Below are positions 1 through 8,183 of a stretch of DNA of 64,000 bases, in pieces. The notes beneath the pieces were generated by a model. That model saw only the letters and a list, made by a program, of their open reading frames with translations, was not told the DNA's origin and did not search any database. The translations under genes were made by a program, and so were the position numbers. This stretch comes from Bradyrhizobium sp. AZCC 2262 (GTDB lineage Bacteria; Pseudomonadota; Alphaproteobacteria; Rhizobiales; Xanthobacteraceae). Numbering within the stretch: the stretch's first letter is position 1; each line of letters starts with the position of its first letter. The DNA is taken from contig NZ_JAZHRT010000001.1 in assembly GCF_036924535.1 (NCBI RefSeq), forward strand, positions 8,556,001 to 8,620,000. The letters are read 5' to 3'.

Positions 1-945
1 AAGGCGCAATCGACCGGCCTGCCGGTCTCGGCGTTCTCGATCGAGAAGTTCCTGACGCATCTGATCCCGACCTCGATCGCGGATGCGATGGCGCAGAACG
101 AAATCCTGCAGATCGTGGTATTCGCCGTGTTCTTCGCGGTGGCACTCGGCGCGATGCCTGAGCGCGCCAAGCCGATCATGTCGCTGATCGACGATCTCGC
201 TCATATCATGCTGAAGGTGACCGGCTATGTGATGCTGTTCGCGCCGATCGCGGTGTGGGCGGCGATCATGGCGACCGTGTCGAAGAACGGTCTCGGCGTG
301 CTGTGGAAACTGATCGTGTTCATGGGCGGCTTCTACCTGTCGCTGATGATCCTGTGGGGCATCCTGGTCGTGGTCGGCTTCATCGTGATCGGTCCGCGAT
401 ACAGCCATTTGCTGCGATTGATCCGCGAACCGCTGATGATCGCGTTCTCGACGGCGTCGTCGGAGGCGGCCTATCCGAAGACGCTGGAGGGCCTCAACCG
501 CTTCGGCGCCTCGTCGCGGATTTCGGCCTTCGTGCTGCCGCTCGGTTACTCGTTCAATCTCGACGGCACGATGATGTATTGCACCTTTGCGAGCATCTTC
601 ATCGCGCAGACCTACCATATCGACATGTCGCTCGGCACGCAGCTGGCGATGCTGGCGACGCTGATGATCACCTCGAAGGGCGTTGCCGGCGTGCCGCGGG
701 CGTCCCTGGTGGTAATCGCCTCGACGCTCAGCCAGTTCGGCATTCCCGAAGCCGGCCTGCTGATGATCATGGGTATAGACACGTTCCTTGATATGGGGCG
801 CAGCGCCACCAACGTGATCGGCAATTCGCTGGCGACCGCCGTGGTGGCGAAATGGGAGGGCGAGCTGAAGCCCGAGCATGAGCTCGGACCGGATGACGTG
901 GTTCCCACCGATGCCGTTCCGGGCGCCGTCGCGCCGGCGCATTGA
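1..945 (+). CDS. dicarboxylate/amino acid:cation symporter (DctA/GltP family), C-terminal part
   Basis: The reading frame is open from the first base, so the gene begins outside the window; 314 codons are visible. The residues after the edge and the hydrophobic segments through the membrane-embedded C-terminal half match the sodium:dicarboxylate symporter family, an inner-membrane carrier that imports C4-dicarboxylates or acidic amino acids with Na+ or H+. The segment FNLDGTMMY followed by a long hydrophobic stretch is the substrate and cation-binding hairpin region of this family. The tail ends in a charged Ala/Pro-rich stretch. A binding-protein gene follows after 12 bp, so the two may be co-transcribed. 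DctA against GltP specificity cannot be decided from this part. Confidence 0.9.
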   Translation, partial: KAQSTGLPVSAFSIEKFLTHLIPTSIADAMAQNEILQIVVFAVFFAVALGAMPERAKPIMSLIDDLAHIMLKVTGYVMLFAPIAVWAAIMATVSKNGLGVLWKLIVFMGGFYLSLMILWGILVVVGFIVIGPRYSHLLRLIREPLMIAFSTASSEAAYPKTLEGLNRFGASSRISAFVLPLGYSFNLDGTMMYCTFASIFIAQTYHIDMSLGTQLAMLATLMITSKGVAGVPRASLVVIASTLSQFGIPEAGLLMIMGIDTFLDMGRSATNVIGNSLATAVVAKWEGELKPEHELGPDDVVPTDAVPGAVAPAH

Positions 946-957
946 GGGGAGAGCCGC

Positions 958-1881
958 ATGCATCGGTCCCCAAGGAGGCTGACTGAGGTTGGCGTAATGT
1001 TGCTGGCGGCATGTCTGCTGGCGATCCCGGCGTCGGCGCAGACCGCGAGCGAAGGGCTGAGCCCCACGCTCGCCAACATCAAGCGGACGCATGTCGTGCG
1101 TCTCGGCTATCGCGAGAGCTCGCCGCCGTTCTCGTTCCTGGACCACTCCAACCGGCCGATCGGCTACAGCCTCGAACTCTGCGAGGCGATCGTCGAGGAG
1201 ATCGGCGTCGAGGTCGACGACGCCAACCTCAAGGTCGAGTACGTCAAGGTGACCTCGGACGACCGCATTCCGGCGGTGACCGAGAACAAGATCGACCTCG
1301 AATGCGGGTCGACCACGGCGAATGCCGAACGCGCCAAGCTGGTGGCGTTTTCGCCTTTAATGTTCGTGGCCGGCACCAAGTTGATGGTGCCAAAGGCGTC
1401 CACCATCTCGGCGCCCACGGACCTGAAAGGCAAGACCGTGGTGGTGACGAAAGGCACCACCAACGAGCAGGCGATGCACACGATCGACAAGAAATTCTCG
1501 CTCGGCCTGAACATCGTGACATCGCCCGACCATGAGCAATCCTATCAGATGCTGGCGGACGGCAAGGCCGACGCGTTCGCGACCGACGACATCCTGCTCT
1601 ACGGCCTGATCGCGCGGCACAAGACCCAGGACAAATTCAAGGTCACCGGGGAATATCTGTCCTACGATCCCTACGGCATCATGTACCGCAAGGGCGAGCC
1701 GCAGATGAAGGACGTGGTCGAGCGCACCTTCCAGAAGCTCGGTTCGGGCCGTGACCTGATCCCGCTCTACAACAAGTGGTTCGTCGCGCGGCTGCCGACC
1801 GGCGAGAAGCTCGGCGTCGCGATCTCGCCGCAACTCGAGGAAGCCTTTAAGGTGCTCGACGACAAGCACGGAAGCAACTAG
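958..1881 (+). CDS. amino-acid-type ABC transporter substrate-binding protein
   Basis: This 307-residue protein has an N-terminal signal peptide (hydrophobic core VMLLAACLLAIPASA, cleavage probably near residue 28). A family 3 solute-binding fold follows (VVRLGYRESSPPFSFLD, then GYSLELCEAIVEEIG), the start typical of glutamate/aspartate or polar amino-acid binding proteins of the GltI type. It should work in the periplasm. A GGGGAG ribosome site precedes the ATG at 958. No permease or ATPase gene adjoins it. It follows a symporter gene by 12 bp, so it may be an orphan binding protein or serve a transporter encoded elsewhere. The stop abuts the convergent Mur-ligase fragment with no gap. Confidence 0.88.
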   Translation: MHRSPRRLTEVGVMLLAACLLAIPASAQTASEGLSPTLANIKRTHVVRLGYRESSPPFSFLDHSNRPIGYSLELCEAIVEEIGVEVDDANLKVEYVKVTSDDRIPAVTENKIDLECGSTTANAERAKLVAFSPLMFVAGTKLMVPKASTISAPTDLKGKTVVVTKGTTNEQAMHTIDKKFSLGLNIVTSPDHEQSYQMLADGKADAFATDDILLYGLIARHKTQDKFKVTGEYLSYDPYGIMYRKGEPQMKDVVERTFQKLGSGRDLIPLYNKWFVARLPTGEKLGVAISPQLEEAFKVLDDKHGSN

Positions 1882-2517
1882 TCAGAAGAAATGCAGGTCT
1901 TGCGGGCGGCCGCCGCGGGTGGCCGTTGCGTATTCGATCGCCAGGAACAGGCCGCCGGCGACATAAATTCTTCGCGAATGCGCGGCGGCCAGTTTCGTGG
2001 CCAAGCGCACCGCCTCCTCGATCGAGGCGGCGACATGGAGGCTTGCGGCGGGGTTGGCGCGCGCGGCTGCGGCGGCGATGCGTTGCGCGTCCGCTCCCTT
2101 GTGATGTGCCGCCGTGCAGATGATCGTATCGAACGACGGCGCCAGCGCGCCGATGATTTCTTCCGCCTTCTTGTCGCGCGAGGCGCTGGTGACGAGGATC
2201 CAATCATCTGCGCCGTGGATCGCCGTGAGGCTTGCGAGCGATTGACGGATGCTGTCGGGAGTGTGGCCGACATCAATCACGGTAAGCGGGTCCTGCTTGA
2301 TGACTTCGAGCCGGCCGGGCCATCGCGTGTCGCGCAGACCCGCCCGGACAGCGGCTTCGATCCGGTCGGGAGCCTTGCGCGACCGCTCGCGTTGCAGCCA
2401 CAATAGAAAGAGCGTGGCGGCGATGGCCGCGTTGTTGAACTGGAACGCGCCGGGCAGGTTCACTTCGAGGCAGCGAAAATCGTGGTATCCGAACTGGAAA
2501 TCGAAATGCTGGCCTGA
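1882..2517 (-). pseudogene. 3' fragment of a Mur-ligase/FolC-like gene (duplicate)
   Basis: This stretch is a second copy of the last 636 bp of the gene at 5580-6899. The offset is exactly 3698 bp at both ends with no indels. The upstream part (about 2110-2517) is nearly identical to the intact gene, while the last 200 bp are clearly divergent, with many changes near the C terminus. Identity stops abruptly after 2517, where unrelated island DNA starts. There is no P-loop domain, so the product cannot be a working ligase; an internal ATG at 2463 leaves a 193-residue open frame. The divergent 3' end next to the binding-protein gene is probably the original chromosomal end of the gene. Confidence 0.85.
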
Positions 2518-2556
2518 TACGCCGGCTCGGTGCGGACACTAACAAGTACGCCATCT

Positions 2557-2838
2557 TCATTCAGCAGGCGATGAATTAGCCTTGCCCGGATACTCCCGCT
2601 CCGCCCAGACGAATTTTCGGACGGCCTGAGCGTCTTCAAATCGCTGCCCGTAAGAGAACCGCGCCTCGGGGATGTGCTCGATCGCGAGGAGTGCGAGTTG
2701 CACCATCTTCGACAACTCCTCGGTCGATTTCTCCCAAGTGATGATGGTCTGGCGGGATTTCACACCGAGCGCGATCATCAGCGTCTCTTGCGTGAAGCCC
2801 TGGCGCTTGCGCCACGCCGGGAGATCAGTGCCGAGCAT
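2557..2838 (-). CDS. Xre-type helix-turn-helix protein
   Basis: The 93-residue product starts with LPAWRKRQGFTQETLMIALGVKSRQTIITWEKS, a classic Cro/CI-type helix-turn-helix with the recognition helix around residues 25-35. The remainder (LSKMVQLALLAIEHIP) is helical and probably dimerises. The ATG at 2838 lies inside the 3' end of the upstream 62-residue ORF (14-bp overlap), indicating translational coupling. It is the first island gene beyond the truncated Mur-ligase copy. The arrangement recalls two-gene HTH modules of mobile elements, but I cannot name its targets. Confidence 0.7.
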   Translation of the reverse strand: MLGTDLPAWRKRQGFTQETLMIALGVKSRQTIITWEKSTEELSKMVQLALLAIEHIPEARFSYGQRFEDAQAVRKFVWAEREYPGKANSSPAE

Positions 2839-3013
2839 CGGTCGGCTCCACCGTGGTGACGGTTTCCTCGGCGGCGACGTTGCCGGTCCACCAATTCATC
2901 CGGACTTTGCGAGTGCGCACGACTAGGCGGTGCAGGCCTTTCGCCAGTGCTCCTTTCACGATGTCCAAAGTTTGTACGTCAAATTTTTGGACATTTCGGT
3001 TTGATTCGCTCAT
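2825..3013 (-). CDS. small hypothetical protein upstream of the HTH gene
   Basis: The 62-residue basic protein (SESNRNVQKFDVQTLDIVKGALAKGLHRLVVRTRKVRMNWW...) has no family I recognise. It overlaps the HTH gene by 14 bp in the same direction, which is the main support for it being real. It could be an antitoxin, toxin or regulator partner of the HTH protein; nothing in the sequence decides between these. Confidence 0.45.
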   Translation of the reverse strand: MSESNRNVQKFDVQTLDIVKGALAKGLHRLVVRTRKVRMNWWTGNVAAEETVTTVEPTDARH

Positions 3014-3595
3014 GGATGCCTCTGAAACTGCTGGAGAAATCGATTACGGCATGATCAGCATAGGCTCACATAGTTAAAATTCGGGTAAACGCGCGCTCAA
3101 TAAATTCACGAAAGTAAACGGCGCCGGGGTGATGTCCGGCGGTGTGAGACGTACGACACGGCGATCTCGCCCGTGATCAGCAGGACGAGTGCGCCGAATG
3201 TGTAGGCGTCATGTACGGAGTAAACGATTGCTGCCCAGCCGATGGTCTTCATAAGGAACGTCCCTACGTGCCACGCAAAAGCATGGCAATTACGTTGGGA
3301 TCATCCCTTGTGCAGCCGAGGCCCTACTGCACGTGGTGCCATCGTGCGAGCACCAGGAAGATCATGAACCGGGGGCATCCCGGCAGCTTGTTAGTTCATC
3401 GGGCGTAGCTGCACCCGTAGTGGTCTTCGTACCCTCGCTGCAATGGGCTCTGCAGCGCTAGGCACGCGACCGGAATATAGGCCGATTCCCTCGGACAGCC
3501 AACCCCAATACGCAATCCCCGGTATTCACAGAACGAATCACCCGCGCATCGGGTACCCTTCGTGCGTCCTAGAATCACTGAAGAGGGATCACGCG
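3014..3595. other. intergenic stretch of the left island, no supported gene
   Basis: About 580 bp with lower GC than the flanking chromosome. Short open frames occur on both strands but none has a convincing start, a ribosome site or a recognisable product. The promoter for the HTH pair should lie just right of 3013. Confidence 0.4.
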
Positions 3596-3883
3596 ATGCC
3601 CCTAATCATCCCGTTCTTGGTCGCGCTCGGCATCTTCTGCCATGGTCTCGGACACCTGATAGATGCTCTCTCGAATGCGGGTTTCTTCCATTGGCTGAAC
3701 AGCATCGAATGGTCAGCGATGCTCAATTGGTTTCGCACCGCGCCGGTAGCAGCACCACAGGTCAGCTCCGGCAAGGAGGCGCTATACTCGCAATTTCAGC
3801 AGTTCATGGACATGCAGTACCAGATCAGCGAAATGAAGCGCCACATCCTGACCCTGCCCGCACTACCAGACGAAGGATATTAG
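3596..3883 (+). CDS. small hypothetical membrane-associated protein
   Basis: From the ATG at 3596, preceded by GAGGGATCACGCG, the frame encodes 95 residues. It opens with a hydrophobic helix (PLIIPFLVALGIFCHGLGHLIDAL), followed by a second amphipathic stretch (FHWLNSIEWSAMLNWF) and a polar C terminus rich in Gln and Met. The upstream extension of the frame to 3443 looks unlike protein. No family is recognised. The His-rich GLGHLID could bind metal, but that is speculation. The gene lies alone between the HTH pair and the IS element. Confidence 0.4.
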   Translation: MPLIIPFLVALGIFCHGLGHLIDALSNAGFFHWLNSIEWSAMLNWFRTAPVAAPQVSSGKEALYSQFQQFMDMQYQISEMKRHILTLPALPDEGY

Positions 3884-4256
3884 CGGCTCACGTGACGCCG
3901 GCGGCATATTCGACGACTCTGCCGTTCCAATATCGACGCTGGTGTTCGTGAGGCGGGCGCATTGAGCGAGGGGAGCGAGCTCCGTTTCCGGCCGTCGGCA
4001 TGTCCTTTTGCGGAGGCGTCCGATTAATTGGTTGACTGGAGGCTGCTCGTCCGTTTGCGAATGTAGCCAGAGCACATGCACCGCCGCTTGTTGTGGCGAA
4101 CGCTGCATTTTCTCTTTTCTTCCCGCTGCGCGTCCGTGTAGTGGGAGGAGCCCAAGTGACCGCAGGCAAGGCAGGCGGGCATATTATTTGCGCCAGATGC
4201 AGATCATATTAGGGAACGAGATAAACCCTAACTAGCAGCCTCCAAGGAATATGATG
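3884..4256. other. non-coding stretch before the IS element
   Basis: About 370 bp between the small membrane ORF and the IS4-type element. No open frame here has a recognisable product, and I see no RNA gene. It ends in the left inverted repeat of the IS. Confidence 0.35.
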
Positions 4257-5571
4257 CTGTCATGGCCGGGACAAGCCCACGGGTGTCCGGTTCGATTTTT
4301 ATGGACAGGGTGCATGACGTGGATTCTTCTGTGTTTTGAGCGCTTCGCACACGTTCGAGACACCGAAGGAGGTCCGCGCCATGCGGCATCAGAATAGCGT
4401 ATTTCACAGTCTAACGAAGCACGTTCCTTGGTCTAAGTTCGAACATATCGTGGAGAAGTACGGAGCCGATCAGTTGGTGCGCAAGTTGACGACGAAGCGT
4501 CAGTTCATAGCTCTGCTGTACGGGCAATTCAGCGGCTCGACCAGCCTGCGGGAGGTCGTGACCGGGATGGCGAGCCACGAGACGCGACTTTATCACGTCG
4601 GGGCGGCGCCGGTGAAGCGTTCGACGATGTCGGATGCCAATTCGAAGCGTGCTTGGCAAGTGTTCAGCGAGTTGTTCGCGCAGATGCTGCCGCAAGCGCA
4701 TCGCGGGCTGCGGCGGGCCACGGCAGACGCGGTCCGGCTCATTGATTCCACCAGTGTTCGGCTCTCCAGTCTGAGCGAGGACTGGGCGACATTTTCGGCC
4801 GATGTGTTCGGGGCCAAGGCGCATATCGTCTACGATCCTAATGCGGACCGGCCGGTTTACTTTGCGGTGACGCCGGCCAACGTCAATGACATCACAGCCG
4901 CCAAAGCTATGCCGATCGAGCCGGGCGCAACCTACGTCTACGACCTCGGTTATTACGATTATAGCTGGTGGGCGGGGCTTGATGAGGTCGGCTGCCGCTT
5001 CGTGACACGGCTGAAGAAGAATACTCCGTTCAGCGTGATAAAGGAGAACCGCACGCCCAAGAACGGCAATATTGTGAACGACCGCATCGGTCATCTGCCG
5101 GCCCGGCTCGCCAACAGCCGCAAGAATCCACTGCAAGTTCCGGTCAGGGAGATCACCGTAATCATCGACACCGGAAAGCTGTTGCGCATCGTGACCAATG
5201 ATCTCGACGCACGGGCAGAAGAAATCGCAGACCTTTATAAACAGCGCTGGCAGATCGAATTGTTCTTCCGCTGGGTCAAGCAGACGCTTCGAATCAGGCA
5301 CTTCATTGGGATCTCCGAGAATGCAGTCCGCATTCAGATCGCCATCGCCCTGATCGCCTTTCTCATCTTGCGCATGGCGCAGCTCGCTCAAAAAACGGTA
5401 CACAGCCCCCTCGAATTTGCCCGGCTCGTCCGCGCCAATCTCATGCACAGACGCCCGATCAACGGTTTGCTCGAACCCCTGCAGCCAATCCCGATAAACT
5501 CAAATCAGCTGAAACTCGGACTATACTTCCCATGAACCGGAACAGCCGTGGGACAACCCCGGGCATGACGG
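4257..5571 (+). mobile_element. IS4-family insertion sequence
   Basis: A single transposase gene lies between imperfect inverted repeats. Reading inward, the left end (about 4259-4293) is GTCATGGCCGGGACAAGCCC... and the right end (about 5533-5569) is GTCATGCCCGGGGTTGTCCC... on the other strand. The repeats share most positions over about 35 bp. I could not resolve a target-site duplication; AGGAAT occurs on both flanks but with different surroundings. The element sits next to the right Mur-ligase repeat and may have helped build the island. Confidence 0.75.
4381..5535 (+). CDS. IS4-family DDE transposase
   Basis: The 384-residue protein shows the IS4 layout. It has an N-terminal DUF4372-like region (SVFHSLTKHVPWSKFEHIVEKYGAD). 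A first catalytic Asp follows in ATADAVRLIDSTSV and a second region in YVYDLGYYDYSWW. The diagnostic Y-(2)-R-(3)-E-(6)-K signature is visible as YKQRWQIELFFRWVK. The length is normal and the frame is unbroken, so the element may still be active. I chose the ATG at 4381 because the family starts at about MRHQNSVF; the frame is open from 4336. The nucleotide composition resembles the host. Confidence 0.9.
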   Translation: MRHQNSVFHSLTKHVPWSKFEHIVEKYGADQLVRKLTTKRQFIALLYGQFSGSTSLREVVTGMASHETRLYHVGAAPVKRSTMSDANSKRAWQVFSELFAQMLPQAHRGLRRATADAVRLIDSTSVRLSSLSEDWATFSADVFGAKAHIVYDPNADRPVYFAVTPANVNDITAAKAMPIEPGATYVYDLGYYDYSWWAGLDEVGCRFVTRLKKNTPFSVIKENRTPKNGNIVNDRIGHLPARLANSRKNPLQVPVREITVIIDTGKLLRIVTNDLDARAEEIADLYKQRWQIELFFRWVKQTLRIRHFIGISENAVRIQIAIALIAFLILRMAQLAQKTVHSPLEFARLVRANLMHRRPINGLLEPLQPIPINSNQLKLGLYFP

Positions 5572-5579
5572 AGGAATGA

Positions 5580-6215
5580 TCAGAAGAATTTCAAATCTTC
5601 CGCGCTGCCGCCTTTCGCGATCGTCGCATACTCAATAGCCAGGAACAGGCCGCCGGCCACGTAAATTCTTCGCCGCTCGGCCTTGGCCAATTCCTGCGAG
5701 AGCCGCACCGCATCCTCGATCGCCGCGGCGGGACGAATAACCGCCTTGGGGTTGGCGCGCGCGGCTGCGGCGGCGATGCGTTGCGCGTCCGCTCCTTTGT
5801 GATGTGCCGCCGTGCAGATGATCGTATCGAACGACGGCGCCAGCGCGCCGATGATTTCTTCCGCCTTCTTGTCGCGCGATGCGCCGGTGACGAGGATCCA
5901 ATCATCGGCGCCATGAAGCGCCGTGAGGCTTGCGAGCGATTGACGGATGCTGTCCGGAGTGTGGCCGACATCAATCACGGTAAGCGGGTCCTGCTTGATG
6001 ACTTCGAGCCGGCCGGGCCATCGCGTGTCGCGCAGACCCGCCCGGACAGCGGCTTCGATCCGGTCGGGAGCCTTGCGCGACCGCTCGCGTTGCAGCCACA
6101 ATAGAAAGAGCGTGGCGGCGATGGCCGCGTTGTTGAACTGGAACGCGCCGGGCAGGTTCACTTCGAGGCAGCGAAAATCGTGGTATCCGAACTGGAAATC
6201 GAAATGCTGGCCTGA
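5580..6215. repeat. 636-bp direct repeat (right copy) flanking a 3-kb island
   Basis: This is the 3' part of the intact Mur-ligase gene and repeats 1882-2517 in the same orientation. The two copies bracket 2518-5579, which contains an HTH gene pair, a small membrane-type ORF and an IS4-family element. Near-identity over the first ~400 bp and divergence over the last ~230 bp suggests that an incoming segment brought its own gene end, rather than a simple tandem duplication. Confidence 0.85.
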
Positions 6216-6899
6216 CGCCGCCGTCACTCCGTTATCGATACGGATATCATCGCGGATGAACAGCGGCGTGCAGCCGCGCCCGCGATTATACTCGGCGAGA
6301 TGCGGCCGCAGGTCCCGGCAGTTTTCGCCATAGACGATCGTGCCGCCGGCGGCGCAGGCGTCGCTCTTGTCCGATACGATCAGTTCAAGCGAATTGCCGA
6401 GCAGTTCGACATGCTCGTAATCGACCGACGTGACGCAAGTCTCGTGCGCGCCGACGAGGCGGACCGGATCGTAGCGTCCGCCGATGCCGGCCTCGAACAC
6501 CGCGAAGTCGCAGCCGCTCTCCTGGAAGTGCAGGCAGGCGAGCGCGAACAGCGCTTCGAACGCGCCGAACTGCTCGCCCATGCTGTTCGATACGGTGGCG
6601 ATGGCGGCTTCGACCCGCCGTTTCAGGCGAGCGAGCGCGTCGTCGTCGATCTCGACGCCATCGAGCTGAATCCGTTCGTTGAAACGCAGGAGATGCGGCG
6701 ACGTGAACAGGCCGGTGCGCAGGCCATAGGCCCGGCCGATACCGGCGCACATCGCCGCCGTGCTGCCCTTGCCGTTCGAGCCGGTCACCACCACCGAGAT
6801 GCGCTGCAGCCGCGCGCGGTCGATTCCGAGTGCTTCGAGCAATCCGGCCATGCGCGCGAGGCAGATCCCATCGCCGTATTTCGGCAGGTCGAACATCAC
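5580..6899 (-). CDS. Mur ligase/FolC-like amide ligase
   Basis: The 439-residue protein has the ATP-binding loop VVVTGSNGKGSTAAM near residues 36-50, then the Mur-ligase central domain (FTSPHLLRFNERIQLDG, DFAVFEAGIGGRYDP). The C-terminal glutamate-ligase domain carries TRWPGRLEVI and VIDVGHTPDSI. The family forms amide bonds between a carboxyl acyl-phosphate and an amino acid. It overlaps the ATP-grasp gene at 6896-7894 by 4 bp, so the two are co-translated. ATP-grasp plus Mur ligase is the domain order of cyanophycin synthetase, which suggests a two-subunit peptide ligase rather than folate metabolism. Its last 636 bp are duplicated at 1882-2517. Confidence 0.8.
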   Translation of the reverse strand: MMFDLPKYGDGICLARMAGLLEALGIDRARLQRISVVVTGSNGKGSTAAMCAGIGRAYGLRTGLFTSPHLLRFNERIQLDGVEIDDDALARLKRRVEAAIATVSNSMGEQFGAFEALFALACLHFQESGCDFAVFEAGIGGRYDPVRLVGAHETCVTSVDYEHVELLGNSLELIVSDKSDACAAGGTIVYGENCRDLRPHLAEYNRGRGCTPLFIRDDIRIDNGVTAASGQHFDFQFGYHDFRCLEVNLPGAFQFNNAAIAATLFLLWLQRERSRKAPDRIEAAVRAGLRDTRWPGRLEVIKQDPLTVIDVGHTPDSIRQSLASLTALHGADDWILVTGASRDKKAEEIIGALAPSFDTIICTAAHHKGADAQRIAAAAARANPKAVIRPAAAIEDAVRLSQELAKAERRRIYVAGGLFLAIEYATIAKGGSAEDLKFF

Positions 6900-7894
6900 A
6901 GCATTCCCATCGCGGAGAAGGTGTGATGCCAGATCTTCAGAATGAGATCGCCGCGACTGGAATCCTCCAGCAGCCGGATCGACGGGTTGGAGTTGACCTC
7001 GATGATCTCGACGGTGTCCGGCTTGCCGCCGATATCGACGAACATGTCGATGGCTGCGACGCGAAGTCCGGTTGCACGGGCGGCCCGCCGCGCCAGCGCG
7101 ATGGCTTCTTCCGACGGTGCTTCCGCCAGCACCATCGTGCCTCCCGCGCTCAGATTCATCCGTCCGGGAATTTCGCGGCGTTCGCCCTTTGCCGGGACGG
7201 CATCGAGCGATGGATCATTGTTCGGCAGCGAAGCAGGGGACAGGCCGCGGGCGCGCAAGGTGTCGTTATGGGCGGCGAGCAGTTCGCGGACAGTGTGCAC
7301 GCCATCGCCTGCGACGGACGGCCGATATTTTCGTGCGCTATAGAGCACGTCATCGTCGAGCAGGAAAACGCGATACTCTGTCCCTTCGACGATCGGCTGG
7401 ATCAGGATGGCGTCATAATACTTTACGACGTCATCGAAATACCGAACCAGCGCGGCTTCGCCGTGAACGGCTTGCGCGAAGTCGCCGCGCGACCCCGTGA
7501 GCGGTTTGACGAAGGCTGCTCCGCCCAATGTCTTGAAACAGGAAATCGCGTCGCCGCGCTCATGTCCCGCCGGACGATGCGCGCGGTGGCGGTCGTGCAG
7601 GAAGAAGTATTCGCCGCCGAGCGCCGGCACGCCGGCTTCTCGCAGAATCCTGCTGGCAAAGTGCTTGTCGGACGCCAGCGTCGAAGCGGTGGCGCTGTTC
7701 TGCGGATACCAGGAGCATCGGCCGGCGCCGAAATGCAGCAGCCTGTCGCGCGAGGCGACGCTGAACAGCAGTCCCGACCCGCCGTCGAGGTCGCGAAATT
7801 CCAGTCCGAATTCGGCGCAGGCAAATTCCGCATAGACCGATTGGTCCGGATAAAAGCCCGGTTTTCCCTTTCGAAACTCACCCAGGCTTCGCAT
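6896..7894 (-). CDS. ATP-grasp ligase (cyanophycin-synthetase-like N-terminal partner)
   Basis: This 332-residue protein has an ATP-grasp fold with GGAAFVKPLTGSRGDFA (phosphate-binding loop), EGTEYRVFLLDDDVLYSARKYRPSVAGDGVHTVRELL and the metal-binding VEIIEVNSNPS. The motif GTEYRV...GDG.HTV is what I know from the ATP-grasp domain of cyanophycin synthetase CphA. The stop codon overlaps the start of the Mur ligase (ATGA), making a tight two-gene operon. Together they could polymerise or conjugate amino acids, but the substrate is unknown. The alternative is an unrelated ATP-grasp peptide ligase. Confidence 0.78.
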   Translation of the reverse strand: MRSLGEFRKGKPGFYPDQSVYAEFACAEFGLEFRDLDGGSGLLFSVASRDRLLHFGAGRCSWYPQNSATASTLASDKHFASRILREAGVPALGGEYFFLHDRHRAHRPAGHERGDAISCFKTLGGAAFVKPLTGSRGDFAQAVHGEAALVRYFDDVVKYYDAILIQPIVEGTEYRVFLLDDDVLYSARKYRPSVAGDGVHTVRELLAAHNDTLRARGLSPASLPNNDPSLDAVPAKGERREIPGRMNLSAGGTMVLAEAPSEEAIALARRAARATGLRVAAIDMFVDIGGKPDTVEIIEVNSNPSIRLLEDSSRGDLILKIWHHTFSAMGML

Positions 7895-8183
7895 GCGATC
7901 TCTTTTGAAACGTTCTTAATTCGGCGTGGTCATTTATTGCCAGATCGATGCCGAATTCAGCAAGTTAATTGCGCGATAAAGCGTTAACGAAGCCGATCGA
8001 ACCTTTTTGCAAATTAGACCGACAGCCATTCCGAGTTCTCAATTGTGCTGCAGGTCATATTGACTATGTGTGTGCCGTGCGCAAATGAAGCGCGAAATCG
8101 CCGGTGATTTTGCTGATTTTTGGCACTTCTAGGCCCGAAAACCGAAACGTTCTACATCGAGACGTCAGGAAAAACGAAAACCC
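7895..8183. promoter_or_regulatory. divergent promoter region between ATP-grasp and fpr
   Basis: A 289-bp, relatively AT-rich gap separates two outward-facing genes, so both promoters should lie here. I see no strong operator palindrome. TATTGACTATG and TTTTTGCAAATTAG stretches could be promoter pieces but are not clear consensus matches. Confidence 0.4.

Noticed and set aside
3211..3408. 65-codon frame in the left island.
   Set aside because: No start signal, composition unlike protein and no recognisable family.
4411..5448. 345-codon frame antisense to the IS4 transposase.
   Set aside because: A shadow of the transposase reading frame; the opposite strand has full family motifs.
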